Shown here piece by piece: positions 21,170 through 30,010 of a stretch of 64,000 nt of DNA; the first letter of the stretch is position 1, and the number at the start of each line of letters is the position of its first letter. Under the pieces are notes generated by a model. It saw only the letters and a list, made by a program, of their open reading frames with translations. It had not been told where the DNA came from and did not search any database. Where the stretch lies: contig NZ_LLER01000004.1 of assembly GCF_001500315.1 (NCBI RefSeq), forward strand, positions 61,356 through 125,355, read 5' to 3'. This DNA is from Staphylococcus auricularis. Lineage in GTDB: Bacteria; Bacillota; Bacilli; Staphylococcales; Staphylococcaceae. A program made the position numbers and the translations under genes.

Positions 21170-21204
21170 AATACAACGGCTTTTTCAGTCGTTGTATTTT
21201 TATC
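21170..21204 (+). terminator. odhAB terminator
   Basis: aatacaacg (21170-21178) pairs with cgttgtatt (21190-21198), followed by tttat. Confidence 0.8.
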
Positions 21205-21210
21205 ACTTTA

Positions 21211-21377
21211 TATTATTTGAAGAATATTGATAGTGAGAAGATAACATTTCAGGATTTTCAGTAAAAGATAGTGGATATGCAGTTCAAATCGAAAAGTATT
21301 TTAATTTAAATGTAATTAATCGAATATTCTGTAAAATGAACTTAGGTCAAAAACTTGCTTTTATTGATTTCGAGTAA
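21211..21377 (+). pseudogene. Decayed coding fragment of unknown family
   Basis: Two overlapping frames read like one broken protein. Leu-Tyr-Tyr-Leu-Lys-Asn-Ile-Asp-Ser-Glu-Lys-Ile-Thr-Phe in one frame continues after a shift near 21252 as GFSVKDSGYAVQIEKYFNLN and on to KLAFIDFE before TAA at 21375. There is no start codon or ribosome-binding site. I do not recognise the family. It lies just before two tandem small genes, suggesting a degenerating accessory patch. Confidence 0.4.
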
Positions 21378-21488
21378 GCGGGACGCAAAAGCACTTATAT
21401 AAATAATTAATCAACATTAAGTGAAGAAGCGTTAAATAAATTATGAAAAGCTACACTAAAAAATATGGGTCATCTAGGAGGACAAACA

Positions 21489-21659
21489 ATGAGAGAAAAT
21501 GAAAAACGTAGACGCAAACCTTTAACATTGCTTGAAAAGTGGGAAATAGATAATCAGATAATAGCAAAAAATAACAATCGTACACCAGAAGAAAATGAGC
21601 AAGTTATTAAGGAATTTATGAGTAGAATACCCGACAAGAAAAATGACACTAAAAAATGA
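21489..21659 (+). CDS. Small charged protein, tandem copy 1 (unknown)
   Basis: 56 aa starting MRENEKRRRKPLTLLEKW, strongly basic at the N terminus and acidic in the middle. AGGAGG (21476-21481) is ideally spaced for the ATG at 21489. It has no membrane segment and no family that I recognise. The sequence from the ribosome-binding site through the first 14 codons is nearly identical to the gene at 21699, so the pair arose by tandem duplication and both copies kept their translation signals. Confidence 0.65.
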   Translation: MRENEKRRRKPLTLLEKWEIDNQIIAKNNNRTPEENEQVIKEFMSRIPDKKNDTKK

Positions 21660-21698
21660 ATACAAGAATATCAGAATTATCATCAAGGAGGGCAAACA

Positions 21699-21878
21699 AT
21701 GAAAGAAAATGAAAAGCGTAGACGTAAACCTTTAACATTACAAGATAAATGGAGATTAGATGGTGAGATGTACGAAAGCGATAATAACCTTACTGAAGAA
21801 GAAATAGAGCAAAACATAGAAAAACTTATAAAAATTGTAAATAACAATATTAAAAAAAAGGGAAGAACACAAAAGTAG
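21699..21878 (+). CDS. Small charged protein, tandem copy 2 (unknown)
   Basis: 59 aa starting MKENEKRRRKPLTLQDKW and ending in a Lys-rich tail (KKKGRTQK). It has an AAGGAGGG ribosome-binding site. It is homologous to the preceding gene over the N-terminal half and diverged in the C-terminal half, which shares only the acidic EE-rich pattern. Function is unknown. It may be a regulator or antitoxin-sized protein, but nothing in the sequence proves that. Confidence 0.62.
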   Translation: MKENEKRRRKPLTLQDKWRLDGEMYESDNNLTEEEIEQNIEKLIKIVNNNIKKKGRTQK

Positions 21879-21960
21879 ACAGAGACATGGACAACACACT
21901 TTACGAGAGAAACGAATAAAAAAGGCGATCAATTACACAAAATAAAAGGAATGGTTCATT

Positions 21961-22158
21961 ATGACATTCATGAATTCGCTTAGATTTGGACTCATTTATA
22001 TTTTGTTTTTAAGTACAGCGTTTTATTTTGTACCTCCACCTGATGGTTTCCTGTCTAAATTAATATATGTGCTCATTGTAACAGTCTTACATGTAGCTAT
22101 TAGTTATTTCTTACTCGGAAAAGAAAAATTGAAGAAAAGAAAAAATATAGATGAATAA
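21961..22158 (+). CDS. Small two-helix membrane protein (unknown)
   Basis: 65 aa with two hydrophobic segments (about residues 8-24 and 33-51) separated by a short Pro-rich turn (VPPPDG), and a basic C-terminal tail (GKEKLKKRKN). It is preceded by AAAAGGAATGG. An ATG at 21970 is an alternative start. It follows the two small charged-protein genes in the same direction and is followed by a 10-bp terminator, so the three could form one small operon. The family is not recognised. Confidence 0.6.
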   Translation: MTFMNSLRFGLIYILFLSTAFYFVPPPDGFLSKLIYVLIVTVLHVAISYFLLGKEKLKKRKNIDE

Positions 22159-22162
22159 CTTT

Positions 22163-22198
22163 AACCCACGCTTCGACTAAGGAGCGTGGGTTCTACTA
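22163..22198 (+). terminator. Terminator after the small-gene cluster
   Basis: A perfect stem aacccacgct (22163-22172) / agcgtgggtt (22183-22192). The tail is only moderately T-rich (ctactatttctt). Confidence 0.65.
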
Positions 22199-22225
22199 TT
22201 TCTTAGTATATTAACATATCGTATT

Positions 22226-23155
22226 TTACTTAGCTTTCTCTAAAATTTGTTGTTTCAAGTATTCACGTATTTTTTCTAATGTGAGCGGATCGGTAAACCA
22301 GTAATCTTCCGCTTTGTACTCGATGACTTTATCTTGCTTAACTGCAGGTAGTTCATTCCAAAGATTGCTTTTTTCAAACTCTGTATTACCATAGCTTGGT
22401 TTACTTAAAAATATTTAATCACCTGCATAGCGATTCATATTTTCTGTTGAAATAGGGGCGTAACCTTCATTTTTTTCATTTAATTTCTCTTTATACGCGG
22501 CAGGCTGTTCCATACCAAAAGCATCATTCACGATATCTGTTCCACGTCCCCAGTTCGAAGCGAAAATGGTTAATCCTTTTTCTTCTACTTCAAAAATAGA
22601 TGCAGTCGCTTTTGTTCCCACCGCTTGTTTTATTTCTTTTTGATCTTGTTTTGTTTTTGCGTCCCAATCTTTTAACCATTCATTGGCTTGATCTTCTTTA
22701 TTGGTTAACTTTCCAATTTCTTTCATAATTTCTTTATGAGTATAATCATTGTACTCATATGGAACAGTAGGCGCGATTTTTTCATATTTTTTGATGTTTT
22801 TATCCATTGCATCCACAACGATTAAATCAGGTTTTGCATCGGCTACTTTTTCTACATCATCTTCTCCAATCAATGGTACATCTTTGATATGTGACTTGAT
22901 AATGCTAGAATCAGCAGTAAAATCAGCTACCGCAACTGGTTTAATTCCTAATTTTATGAAGTTCCCAACGTAAAAAGCTTGAAGTACCGCTACACGCTGT
23001 GGATGTTTAGGTACTTTATAAGACTTTCCACCCACTTGATACGTTGTCATTTTCTTACTTGATGTCTGCTTTGAGTTTGATTCTTTCGAACTGCCACAAG
23101 CTGTTAAAACGATCGTTAAACATATCGTTAAAATAATAATAATCCATTTTTTCAA
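22226..23155 (-). pseudogene. FhuD-like siderophore-binding lipoprotein, in-frame nonsense codon
   Basis: A substrate-binding lipoprotein for iron-hydroxamate or related siderophores. It has a signal peptide with lipobox (LTACG) and the fold motifs PQRVAVLQAF, KPDLIVVDAMD and ASNWGRGTDIVNDAFGM, similar to S. aureus FhuD2. Translation stops at TAA 22415-22417 after YAGD. The same frame then continues without further stops as IFLSKPSYGNTEFEKSNLW and DYWFTDPLTLEKIREYLK to TAA at 22226, giving about 309 codons, the normal length. FhuD2 has Tyr where the TAA sits, so a single-base change suffices. The TTG start at 23155 fits the AAAGGGG site better than GTG at 23164. A Fur box lies upstream. Confidence 0.85.
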
Positions 23156-23194
23156 TTGAAACACCCCTTTGTTATTTGAAGTTATTATACACTA

Positions 23195-23213
23195 ATTGAT
23201 AATCGTTATCAAT
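23195..23213 (-). promoter_or_regulatory. Fur box
   Basis: attgataa-tcg-ttatcaat: perfect 8-bp arms around a 3-bp centre, matching the Fur operator TGATAAT-N-ATTATCA with one difference. It is about 40 bp upstream of the siderophore-binding lipoprotein start, so that gene should be iron-repressed. Confidence 0.88.
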
Positions 23214-23448
23214 TAAATTTTAGAAATTGTCTTTTACGATTCAAAATAAAAAGTATTATTCTATCCTTTAAGAATGAAACTGTTTTAAAACCAATTAGTC
23301 ACATTTAACTATCCGTTTATAAATAAATAAAAAATATCATTTAGTTTACTAGGGAAGTCAAAAAAGCTCATAAAATCATCTTTTAGTGACAATCACCATT
23401 AAAATTAAAAAGTTTGATATAATAACTTTGTAAATTGGAGGTGCTGTT

Positions 23449-24051
23449 TTGAAGAAAGATACGATACAGCTTATTATCACTGTTGCTGTTACTTTAATTA
23501 TCATTTTATTAATCAATCGTTTCTTAATTTCGAACTACACGGTACATGGGGAATCAATGTATCCTACATTTGAAGATAATGATCGTGTTATCATTAGTAA
23601 AATTTCTAAGTCGCTTGATCATTTCGATCGCGGCGATGTCATCATTTTCCATGCAAATGAAAAAAAGGATTACATCAAACGTTTGATCGGTAAACCTGGC
23701 GATGAAGTACGTTATCGTTCTGATCAATTATACGTCAATGGTAACGAAGTGAAAGAACCTTATTTAAAAGAGAATAAAGAAAAAGCGATAACTCAATTAA
23801 CTGAGGACTTTAAAGTCAGTGACACCAAAGGCGCCAACGGAAATCTGAAGATACCTGAAGATAAGTATTTAGTGCTCGGAGATAACAGACAAAATAGTAA
23901 AGATAGTAGAAATCCAGAAGTCGGGTTGGTTTCCGATGAACAAATGGTTGGTAAGGTTGTCTTACGTTACTGGCCTCTGAGTGACTTTACGATTAAATTT
24001 AATCCTGGAAGCGTAATGCTACCAGGATTTTTTATGGCTTCAATGGTATAA
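23449..24051 (+). CDS. spsB: Type I signal peptidase (SpsB/SipS type)
   Basis: 200 aa. One N-terminal transmembrane helix (about 6-26), the catalytic Ser36 in VHGESMYPT, the general-base Lys in DYIKRLIGKPGDEV and the conserved LVLGDNRQNSKDSR box. It removes signal peptides on the outer face of the membrane. The TTG start follows GGAGGTGC. The last 16 or so codons (after FNP) coincide with a strong terminator hairpin, so the protein may be extended past the ancestral stop. It may be an additional copy to the usual locus, which lies elsewhere in S. aureus, so the exact symbol is uncertain. Confidence 0.87.
   Translation: MKKDTIQLIITVAVTLIIILLINRFLISNYTVHGESMYPTFEDNDRVIISKISKSLDHFDRGDVIIFHANEKKDYIKRLIGKPGDEVRYRSDQLYVNGNEVKEPYLKENKEKAITQLTEDFKVSDTKGANGNLKIPEDKYLVLGDNRQNSKDSRNPEVGLVSDEQMVGKVVLRYWPLSDFTIKFNPGSVMLPGFFMASMV
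24000..24034 (+). terminator. Terminator embedded in the 3' end of the signal peptidase gene
   Basis: aaatcctgg (24000-24008) pairs with ccaggattt (24022-24030), reinforced by agc/gct and followed by tttt. It lies upstream of the stop codon at 24049. Confidence 0.8.
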
Positions 24052-24078
24052 ACTTTTGCTTTTATGGTTCGCAAATCG

Positions 24079-24273
24079 TTATCTCACATAAAATAATTCA
24101 ATTAACGCTACAATAACAAATACGACAAAAATAATGCCGTATAAATTATTTTTATCACTTGTTGCAGATTTCTTGTCTTTATCTTTATTCCATAAATTAG
24201 TAAAGAATACGATACCAGTATAAACTGCAACTAATACTGTAAGTGCAAAGATTATCCAAAATCCTAACATCAT
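24079..24273 (-). CDS. Small membrane protein with two transmembrane helices (unknown)
   Basis: 64 aa: a hydrophobic helix (about 3-26), a charged cytosolic or external loop rich in Lys and Asp (NKDKDKKSATSDKNN), and a second helix (about 44-60). AAGGAGG stands six bases before the ATG. The two strong membrane segments and good start signals support a real gene. No family is recognised. It is convergent with the signal peptidase gene. Confidence 0.65.
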   Translation of the reverse strand: MMLGFWIIFALTVLVAVYTGIVFFTNLWNKDKDKKSATSDKNNLYGIIFVVFVIVALIELFYVR

Positions 24274-24479
24274 TCACAGCCTCCTTTAAAAACTCAATCT
24301 ATCTGATTGAATGCATTTTCCAACCTAACCTATTCAATTATAATTTTAGTATAGTTCGTTCCTCATGAACAATAATGAATTTGAATAATTTGTTAAGGTT
24401 CATTTATGAGACAGCTACGCATACAAAATTTGATAAAAATACGTTATAATGGACCAAATGAGAGATAGAGGTGTTGTAA

Positions 24480-25289
24480 ATGAATGGGCTTAGAAGTGTC
24501 ACGATAGGTACAAATGATATGAATGAAACAAAAAAATTGTTTCATGATATTCTCGGTTTAAACTATCAAGATAAAGGGGAAGGCGTACGCTTTGGAGATA
24601 CGAATCTGGCTTCTGGAACTCGACTCCATTTTATGGAAATCCCTAACTACGATAGTAGCGTGGTTCATATCGATAGTATCGGATTACGCGTGCCTACGGA
24701 TGAAAGCTTAAATGAGTACCAAACGATTTTAAAACAAAATGACATTACATATAGTGATATCACTGAACTAAATGGAAATAAACATTTTTCATTTAAAGAT
24801 CACAATGGTCAACGTTTTGATATCTATTCTAATGAACAAAATACAGGTACACCTCTTGGTACACCGTCATTTGATAGTCCTGTACATCCACTACATCAGA
24901 TTCAAGGATTAGGACCTGTCATTTTAAAAGTAAACCAACTTGTACTGACCATTTCGGTACTATCACAGGTACTCGGATTAGAGCACTTCGCTCAATATTC
25001 TCCCTCATCTAAAGTCACTGACAACATCCAAGTGTTCAAAATTGGAGACGGTGGCTTAGGAGGCGAATTACATCTCTATAATGCGGACGAAACGATTCAA
25101 GTGCCTGAACATGGCTTAGTGGAACAAGTAGAGTTTGCGACAGATGATGTAAAACAATATCAAAACGCCTTAGAACAACTCGAAACGATTGGGATGCCAT
25201 ATCAACAACTGAAACAAGATGATAGTCAATCCGTTAGAATCAATGAAAATAGTGGTATTTCATTTATCTTAACTTCAGAACAATCATAA
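24480..25289 (+). CDS. VOC family protein (glyoxalase/dioxygenase superfamily)
   Basis: 269 aa built from two VOC half-domains (about 1-120 and 140-265), each beta-alpha-beta-beta-beta. Candidate metal ligands include His in LHFMEI, Glu residues near the ends of the repeats and His in GELHLY. Members include ring-cleaving dioxygenases, glyoxalases and thiol transferases, and nothing nearby specifies the substrate. The start follows AGAGGTG. It is followed 28 bp later by a DUF6501-type gene. Confidence 0.8.
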   Translation: MNGLRSVTIGTNDMNETKKLFHDILGLNYQDKGEGVRFGDTNLASGTRLHFMEIPNYDSSVVHIDSIGLRVPTDESLNEYQTILKQNDITYSDITELNGNKHFSFKDHNGQRFDIYSNEQNTGTPLGTPSFDSPVHPLHQIQGLGPVILKVNQLVLTISVLSQVLGLEHFAQYSPSSKVTDNIQVFKIGDGGLGGELHLYNADETIQVPEHGLVEQVEFATDDVKQYQNALEQLETIGMPYQQLKQDDSQSVRINENSGISFILTSEQS

Positions 25290-25317
25290 TCTTACATAGA
25301 AGAAAGGATATTTATAT

Positions 25318-25521
25318 ATGTTACACGAAACTTGGAAAACAAAAACACCCATCAAGAAAGTAGAAGTCGTACATACAGATGCGGCTAAATTTACAGTTTC
25401 TGATATGCTCACAGTAGGGAAACAATATGACGTTGTCAATGAAACAGAAGAATATTATCAAATCATTGATAATTCTGGTCTTGTCGGTGGTTATTACAAA
25501 ACATATTTTAAAGAAGTTTAA
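25318..25521 (+). CDS. DUF6501-type small protein
   Basis: A 67-aa beta-rich protein (MLHETWKTKTPIKKVEVVHT, VGKQYDVVNETEEYYQIIDNSGLVGGYYK) of a small family widespread in staphylococci and bacilli. The SH3-like spacing of aromatic and Gly residues is seen, but no function is known. It is preceded by GAAAGGAT. It is co-directional with the VOC gene. The 240 bp after it contain no gene. Confidence 0.75.
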   Translation: MLHETWKTKTPIKKVEVVHTDAAKFTVSDMLTVGKQYDVVNETEEYYQIIDNSGLVGGYYKTYFKEV

Positions 25522-25760
25522 CTTCAACATGACTACACATAATTAAATGAATAAGCTATAGATCTTAGCAATTAATAGAAGTACTAGTATGAAGAAAAGG
25601 GGCATGTGCGTCGTACTTTTTAGTGATAAAGGGGGTAATTGTACACTCTATATCACCGTTTCATTCTTTAGTGCTTCTTTAACTTTGTTAATGATGATAA
25701 AAAACATGCTGTAGCTCATTGCTGTGACACGAAACAACACACTATAAAAGGAGTATTTTC

Positions 25761-26552
25761 ATGGTACAAGGACAATATATCAATACAGACGAAACCGTAT
25801 TTAATGATGCCAAATCACTAATGACTTTAAACAAAAATATTTTATTAAAAGGGCCAACAGGTTCTGGTAAAACCAAACTAGCAGAGACTTTAAGTCAAAC
25901 AGTTGACTTACCGATGCATCAAGTGAACTGTTCAGTTGATTTAGATGCAGAAAGTTTACTTGGTTATAAAACGATCAAAACCAATGATGATGGTGAACAA
26001 GAAATTGTATTTATCGATGGCCCAGTCATCAAAGCAATGAAAGAAGGTCATATTCTCTATATCGACGAAATTAATATGGCTAAACCTGAAACATTGCCGA
26101 TTCTAAATGGTGTGCTTGACTACCGTAGACAACTCACTAATCCATTTACTGGAGAAGTTGTACACGCTGCATCTGGCTTTAATGTCATCGCTGCAATTAA
26201 TGAAGGGTATATCGGTACACTTCCTATGAACGAAGCGTTAAAAAACCGCTTTGTCGTGATTGAAGTTGACTATATCGATGGAGATATTTTAAAACGTGTG
26301 ATTAAAGAACAAAGTCAATTACAAGACGATACAATGATTGAAAGTATCATCAAATTTAACGAAGATTTGAGAACGATGTCTAAACAAGGACAAATCGCTG
26401 AAGAGGCTTCAAGTATCCGTGCGCTCATTGATTTAAGTGACCTCGCTACAATTATGCCAATCGAACGCGCCATCAAACGTACAATTATTGATAAATTAGA
26501 AGACGAACGTGAACAACAAGCGATTTTAAATGCAGTCGAATTAAATTTTTAG
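25761..26552 (+). CDS. MoxR-family AAA+ ATPase
   Basis: 263 aa. Walker [15 protein letters not shown] near residue 33, Walker [12 protein letters not shown] near 95, sensor-1 VIAAINEGY near 130 and an Arg finger in [11 protein letters not shown]. MoxR ATPases act as chaperones with VWA-domain partners to mature or remodel target complexes. The gene for a 628-aa VWA protein follows 16 bp later, making a clear functional pair of the NorQ/NorD or CbbQ/CbbO kind. The target in staphylococci is unknown. A good AAAAGGAG site is present. Confidence 0.9.
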   Translation: MVQGQYINTDETVFNDAKSLMTLNKNILLKGPTGSGKTKLAETLSQTVDLPMHQVNCSVDLDAESLLGYKTIKTNDDGEQEIVFIDGPVIKAMKEGHILYIDEINMAKPETLPILNGVLDYRRQLTNPFTGEVVHAASGFNVIAAINEGYIGTLPMNEALKNRFVVIEVDYIDGDILKRVIKEQSQLQDDTMIESIIKFNEDLRTMSKQGQIAEEASSIRALIDLSDLATIMPIERAIKRTIIDKLEDEREQQAILNAVELNF

Positions 26553-26567
26553 TAAGGAGCAAATACG

Positions 26568-28454
26568 ATGAGCGATCGCTACATCAAATTTAATGACGAA
26601 CAACTCAATGCAAGACAAGTGATGATGCTTCAAAATTTAGCTCGTTTATTATTAAAGAATGAACAAACACAAGTTAAAATTCAAAAATTCCCATATTACG
26701 ATCCAGTGCATAATATGGTGAGCACGAGCAGTTTCTGGTCGCATCGTCCTGAAGAAATTGAACGTACAGGTCTTAAGACAGACGTGCTATTAGCTGCTTA
26801 TGGGTATCATTTAATGGATGAAGCTATCGTCAATGAAGTATTAGATGAAGATGAATTTGCGCATCCTAGTTTTTATCAACAGCTGTTTAAAATGTTAGAA
26901 GATCGACGTGTTCTCAATGCGATTGTGAAGCATCGTCCAAGTACGCAATCCGCAATTGAAACGCGCAATCAAGTTCGGTTAAATTATACTAAAACTCAAA
27001 TCAATGTCTATAGAACCAAAACGACATTCACGGACTTGCTATTTTTATCACTAGAATATTCATTCTTAACTGAGAACTTCTTTGACGTACCTGAAATTCA
27101 TCCTCAAGTAGATGATATATTGATTCAAATGTATCAATATCTGCCTAACTTTTTCTATAATGAAACGTCTGAAGACAATATGTATTTGGCTCAACGCATC
27201 ATGTATCAAATTGATGACTTATTAAAAGAGGATATGTTAAACGAATATTATCATATTCCAAGAAAAGTATATGAAGCGATCGAACAACTTTCACTTTCCG
27301 ACATCAAACGCACAGATGCGAGTCAAGTCGATGAAGAAAACGAAGAGAATACCGAAGATATCGCAAATGAAGAGATCGAATCTAAAACAGAAGACAGTAA
27401 ATCCCAAGGTGGCGCGTACCTTGAAATGGAACTCAATGAAGGCACGAATAGTGATGTGCTCTCTGATAATGACACAGCTAGAGAAGGCGATAGTTCCGAC
27501 GACATGACAGAAATGCAAGCGAAAAAAGGTAAAGGAACTAACGATACGTTAGATCGTGAAGGTGGGGACAATACAGGTCTCCATGAAGCTTTCCAATTAA
27601 AAGGAATTAATAAAAATGTAGAAATTCAATGGAATGTACCTGATATCAATCCAGAAAATATTCAAGCTTATCGCGAAGTAAAACAACAAGTTGAAATAGA
27701 GACAAAAGATTTAATCAAAATCATTCAAAAAACAATTGAACGTGAACGTCAAGATGAACGCCATAATTTAACGAAAGGTCGCTTACAAAAAAATCTTCTA
27801 AATTGGTTCATTGATGATCAATATAAATTATTCTATAAAAAAGAAGATGCAAGTCGTTCATTTGATGCGACGTTTACTTTATTAATCGATGCATCAGCAA
27901 GCATGGACGATAAAATGGAAGAAACAATCAAGGGTGTCGTACTATTCCACGAAACGTTGAAAGCATTAAATGTAAAACATGAAATTTTAGCATTTAACGA
28001 AGATGCTTTTGAAGCTGACGATAACAAACAACCCAATATTATAGATGAAATTATTAACTATCATCGTTCTACGTTAGATCAAAATGATGCACGTATCATG
28101 TCATTAGAACCTCAAGACGATAATAGGGACGGTGTCGCTATTCGTATTGCCTCAGATCGATTAAACAAACGTCCACATTCCCAACGCTTTTTAATCGTCT
28201 TTTCTGATGGTGAACCTTCAGCTTATAACTATAGTCAAGATGGTATTCTCGACACGTATGAAGCTGTGGAAATGGCACGCAAACTCAATATAGAAGTATT
28301 TAATGTCTTTTTAAGTCAAGAACCTATCACTGAAGATATCGAAGAAACAATTCACAATATTTATGGTTCTTACGCTATTTTTGTCGAAGGTGTTGAACAT
28401 TTACCAAGTCATCTGTCACCATTACTTAAGAAATTGTTGCTGAAATCATTCTAA
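26568..28454 (+). CDS. VWA-domain protein partner of the MoxR ATPase (CobT/NorD-like)
   Basis: 628 aa. A helical N-terminal half (1-235), a long acidic low-complexity linker (about 240-345, rich in Glu, Asp, Asn and Ser), then a C-terminal von Willebrand A domain with MIDAS motif LIDASASMDD (near residue 443) and the later Thr/Asp positions (FSDGEPSAYNY). This is the layout of CobT/NorD-type activators. Start follows AAGGAGC. With its ATPase partner it probably forms a cytosolic metal-dependent remodelling complex. The client is unknown. Confidence 0.88.
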   Translation: MSDRYIKFNDEQLNARQVMMLQNLARLLLKNEQTQVKIQKFPYYDPVHNMVSTSSFWSHRPEEIERTGLKTDVLLAAYGYHLMDEAIVNEVLDEDEFAHPSFYQQLFKMLEDRRVLNAIVKHRPSTQSAIETRNQVRLNYTKTQINVYRTKTTFTDLLFLSLEYSFLTENFFDVPEIHPQVDDILIQMYQYLPNFFYNETSEDNMYLAQRIMYQIDDLLKEDMLNEYYHIPRKVYEAIEQLSLSDIKRTDASQVDEENEENTEDIANEEIESKTEDSKSQGGAYLEMELNEGTNSDVLSDNDTAREGDSSDDMTEMQAKKGKGTNDTLDREGGDNTGLHEAFQLKGINKNVEIQWNVPDINPENIQAYREVKQQVEIETKDLIKIIQKTIERERQDERHNLTKGRLQKNLLNWFIDDQYKLFYKKEDASRSFDATFTLLIDASASMDDKMEETIKGVVLFHETLKALNVKHEILAFNEDAFEADDNKQPNIIDEIINYHRSTLDQNDARIMSLEPQDDNRDGVAIRIASDRLNKRPHSQRFLIVFSDGEPSAYNYSQDGILDTYEAVEMARKLNIEVFNVFLSQEPITEDIEETIHNIYGSYAIFVEGVEHLPSHLSPLLKKLLLKSF

Positions 28455-28591
28455 ATTTTAGCATACTAAAGTATAATTTGCTGTTTACTTAAAATATTCT
28501 GATAAATATATAGCTTTTTATTCTTTTTAGTGTTAAAATATTGTCTATTATTCTTAATTCATTAAAAAGACACATATAAAGGAGATAATAG

Positions 28592-29935
28592 ATGAATAAA
28601 AACACTTGGATTATAGGATTTACACTTTTTGCAATGTTTTTTGGGGCAGGTAATTTAATATTTCCACCTAACTTAGGTTTAGACAGCGGACATTATTTTT
28701 GGCCTACGATTTTTGCCTTTGTATTAACTGGTATTGGGTTGCCGTTGTTAGGCGTTATTGTAGGCGCATTAGACAAGCAGGGTTACATTGGAGCATTCAA
28801 TAAAATATCACCGACGTTTTCAATGATATTTTTGATCGTTATCTATTTGACGATTGGACCGTTGTTCGCGATTCCAAGAACCGCATCGACTTCATTTGAG
28901 ATGACGGTCACTCCGATTGTACATACGAATAGTAATTTAGCACTGTTCATTTTTTCTGTTTTATATTTCTTAGTCGTACTGTTCTTATGTATTAATCCAA
29001 ATAAAATTGTGGACCGCATTGGTTCAATACTCACTCCGTTATTGATCATCACGATTCTCGCAATGATTATCAAAGGATTTGTAGACTTTGGAGGATCATC
29101 ACAAAGTGATAGTGCAGAAGCCTTTACGTCTAATGCAGCTGGCTTTTCTCAAGGCTTTACAAGTGGTTATTTAACAATGGATGCCATTGCAGCGATTGCG
29201 TTTTCAATGATTGTCGTAAATGCAGTGAAAGCAACAGGAGTGAAACATGCAGACCAAATATTTAAGCAAACAGTGTCTGCAGGGGCAATTGCAGCTGTTG
29301 CGCTAATTTTCATTTATGTATCACTTGGATTTATTGGCAACCATATGACGATTTCTCAAGATAAATTAGCAGAATTAACGGCAAACGATCAAAATATAGG
29401 GACTTACTTATTAACAACGATGGCGTCAGTTGGTTTTGGTGAATTAGGCATATACCTATTAGGTATCATTGTTGCACTCGCATGTTTAACTACAGCATGT
29501 GGCTTAATCGTAGCAGTTTCACAATACTTTAACAGTATTTTCCCTAAAATATCATATAAGCTATATGTGATTCTGTTTACAGCAGTGAGTTTCTTGCTCG
29601 CAAACCTCGGTTTAAATGCAGCAATTCAATTGTCAGTACCGGTATTAAGTATAGTTTATCCGATTGCAATTACGGTCGTATTACTCATACTACTCGCTCG
29701 TTACATTCCAACTAAACCGATTGCGCAACGTATTCCAGTCATCATCGTTACGATTATATCTATTTTAAGTGTGGCTCACACAGAAGGTTGGATTACGCTC
29801 AATTTCATAGAATCGCTACCTTTCCATGAATATTCTTTAGAATGGTTCCCAATTTCTGTGATTGCAACGATCATCGGTTATATCGTATCTTACTTTACGA
29901 GTAAGCAAGAAGTCATTGTTTACGAAAAAGAATGA
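28592..29935 (+). CDS. brnQ: Branched-chain amino acid carrier BrnQ
   Basis: 447 aa with about 12 transmembrane segments. The N-terminal [18 protein letters not shown] motif is diagnostic for the LIVCS family of Na+-coupled branched-chain amino acid symporters. S. aureus has three BrnQ paralogues, and the syntenic position between the VWA protein and telA suggests BrnQ3, whose specificity is less clear. It is preceded by AAAGGAG, monocistronic, and ends at a large hairpin shared with telA. Confidence 0.93.
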   Translation: MNKNTWIIGFTLFAMFFGAGNLIFPPNLGLDSGHYFWPTIFAFVLTGIGLPLLGVIVGALDKQGYIGAFNKISPTFSMIFLIVIYLTIGPLFAIPRTASTSFEMTVTPIVHTNSNLALFIFSVLYFLVVLFLCINPNKIVDRIGSILTPLLIITILAMIIKGFVDFGGSSQSDSAEAFTSNAAGFSQGFTSGYLTMDAIAAIAFSMIVVNAVKATGVKHADQIFKQTVSAGAIAAVALIFIYVSLGFIGNHMTISQDKLAELTANDQNIGTYLLTTMASVGFGELGIYLLGIIVALACLTTACGLIVAVSQYFNSIFPKISYKLYVILFTAVSFLLANLGLNAAIQLSVPVLSIVYPIAITVVLLILLARYIPTKPIAQRIPVIIVTIISILSVAHTEGWITLNFIESLPFHEYSLEWFPISVIATIIGYIVSYFTSKQEVIVYEKE

Positions 29936-29946
29936 CGCATAAAAAT

Positions 29947-30006
29947 GACCTAGTTAAACGAGAGGAGAAGCACACTTGCTTCCTTCTGTTTAACCAGGTC
30001 TTTCTT
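29947..30006. terminator. Bidirectional terminator between brnQ and telA
   Basis: gacctagttaaac (29947-29959) pairs with gtttaaccaggtc (29988-30000) with one mismatch, and gaagca/tgcttc pairs inside. T-runs flank it on the plus side. Confidence 0.85.
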
Positions 30007-30010
30007 TTTA

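Noticed and set aside
25640..25720. 24-codon minus-strand ORF resembling a phenol-soluble modulin
   Set aside because: No ribosome-binding site, and the pattern of charges does not give a clear amphipathic helix.
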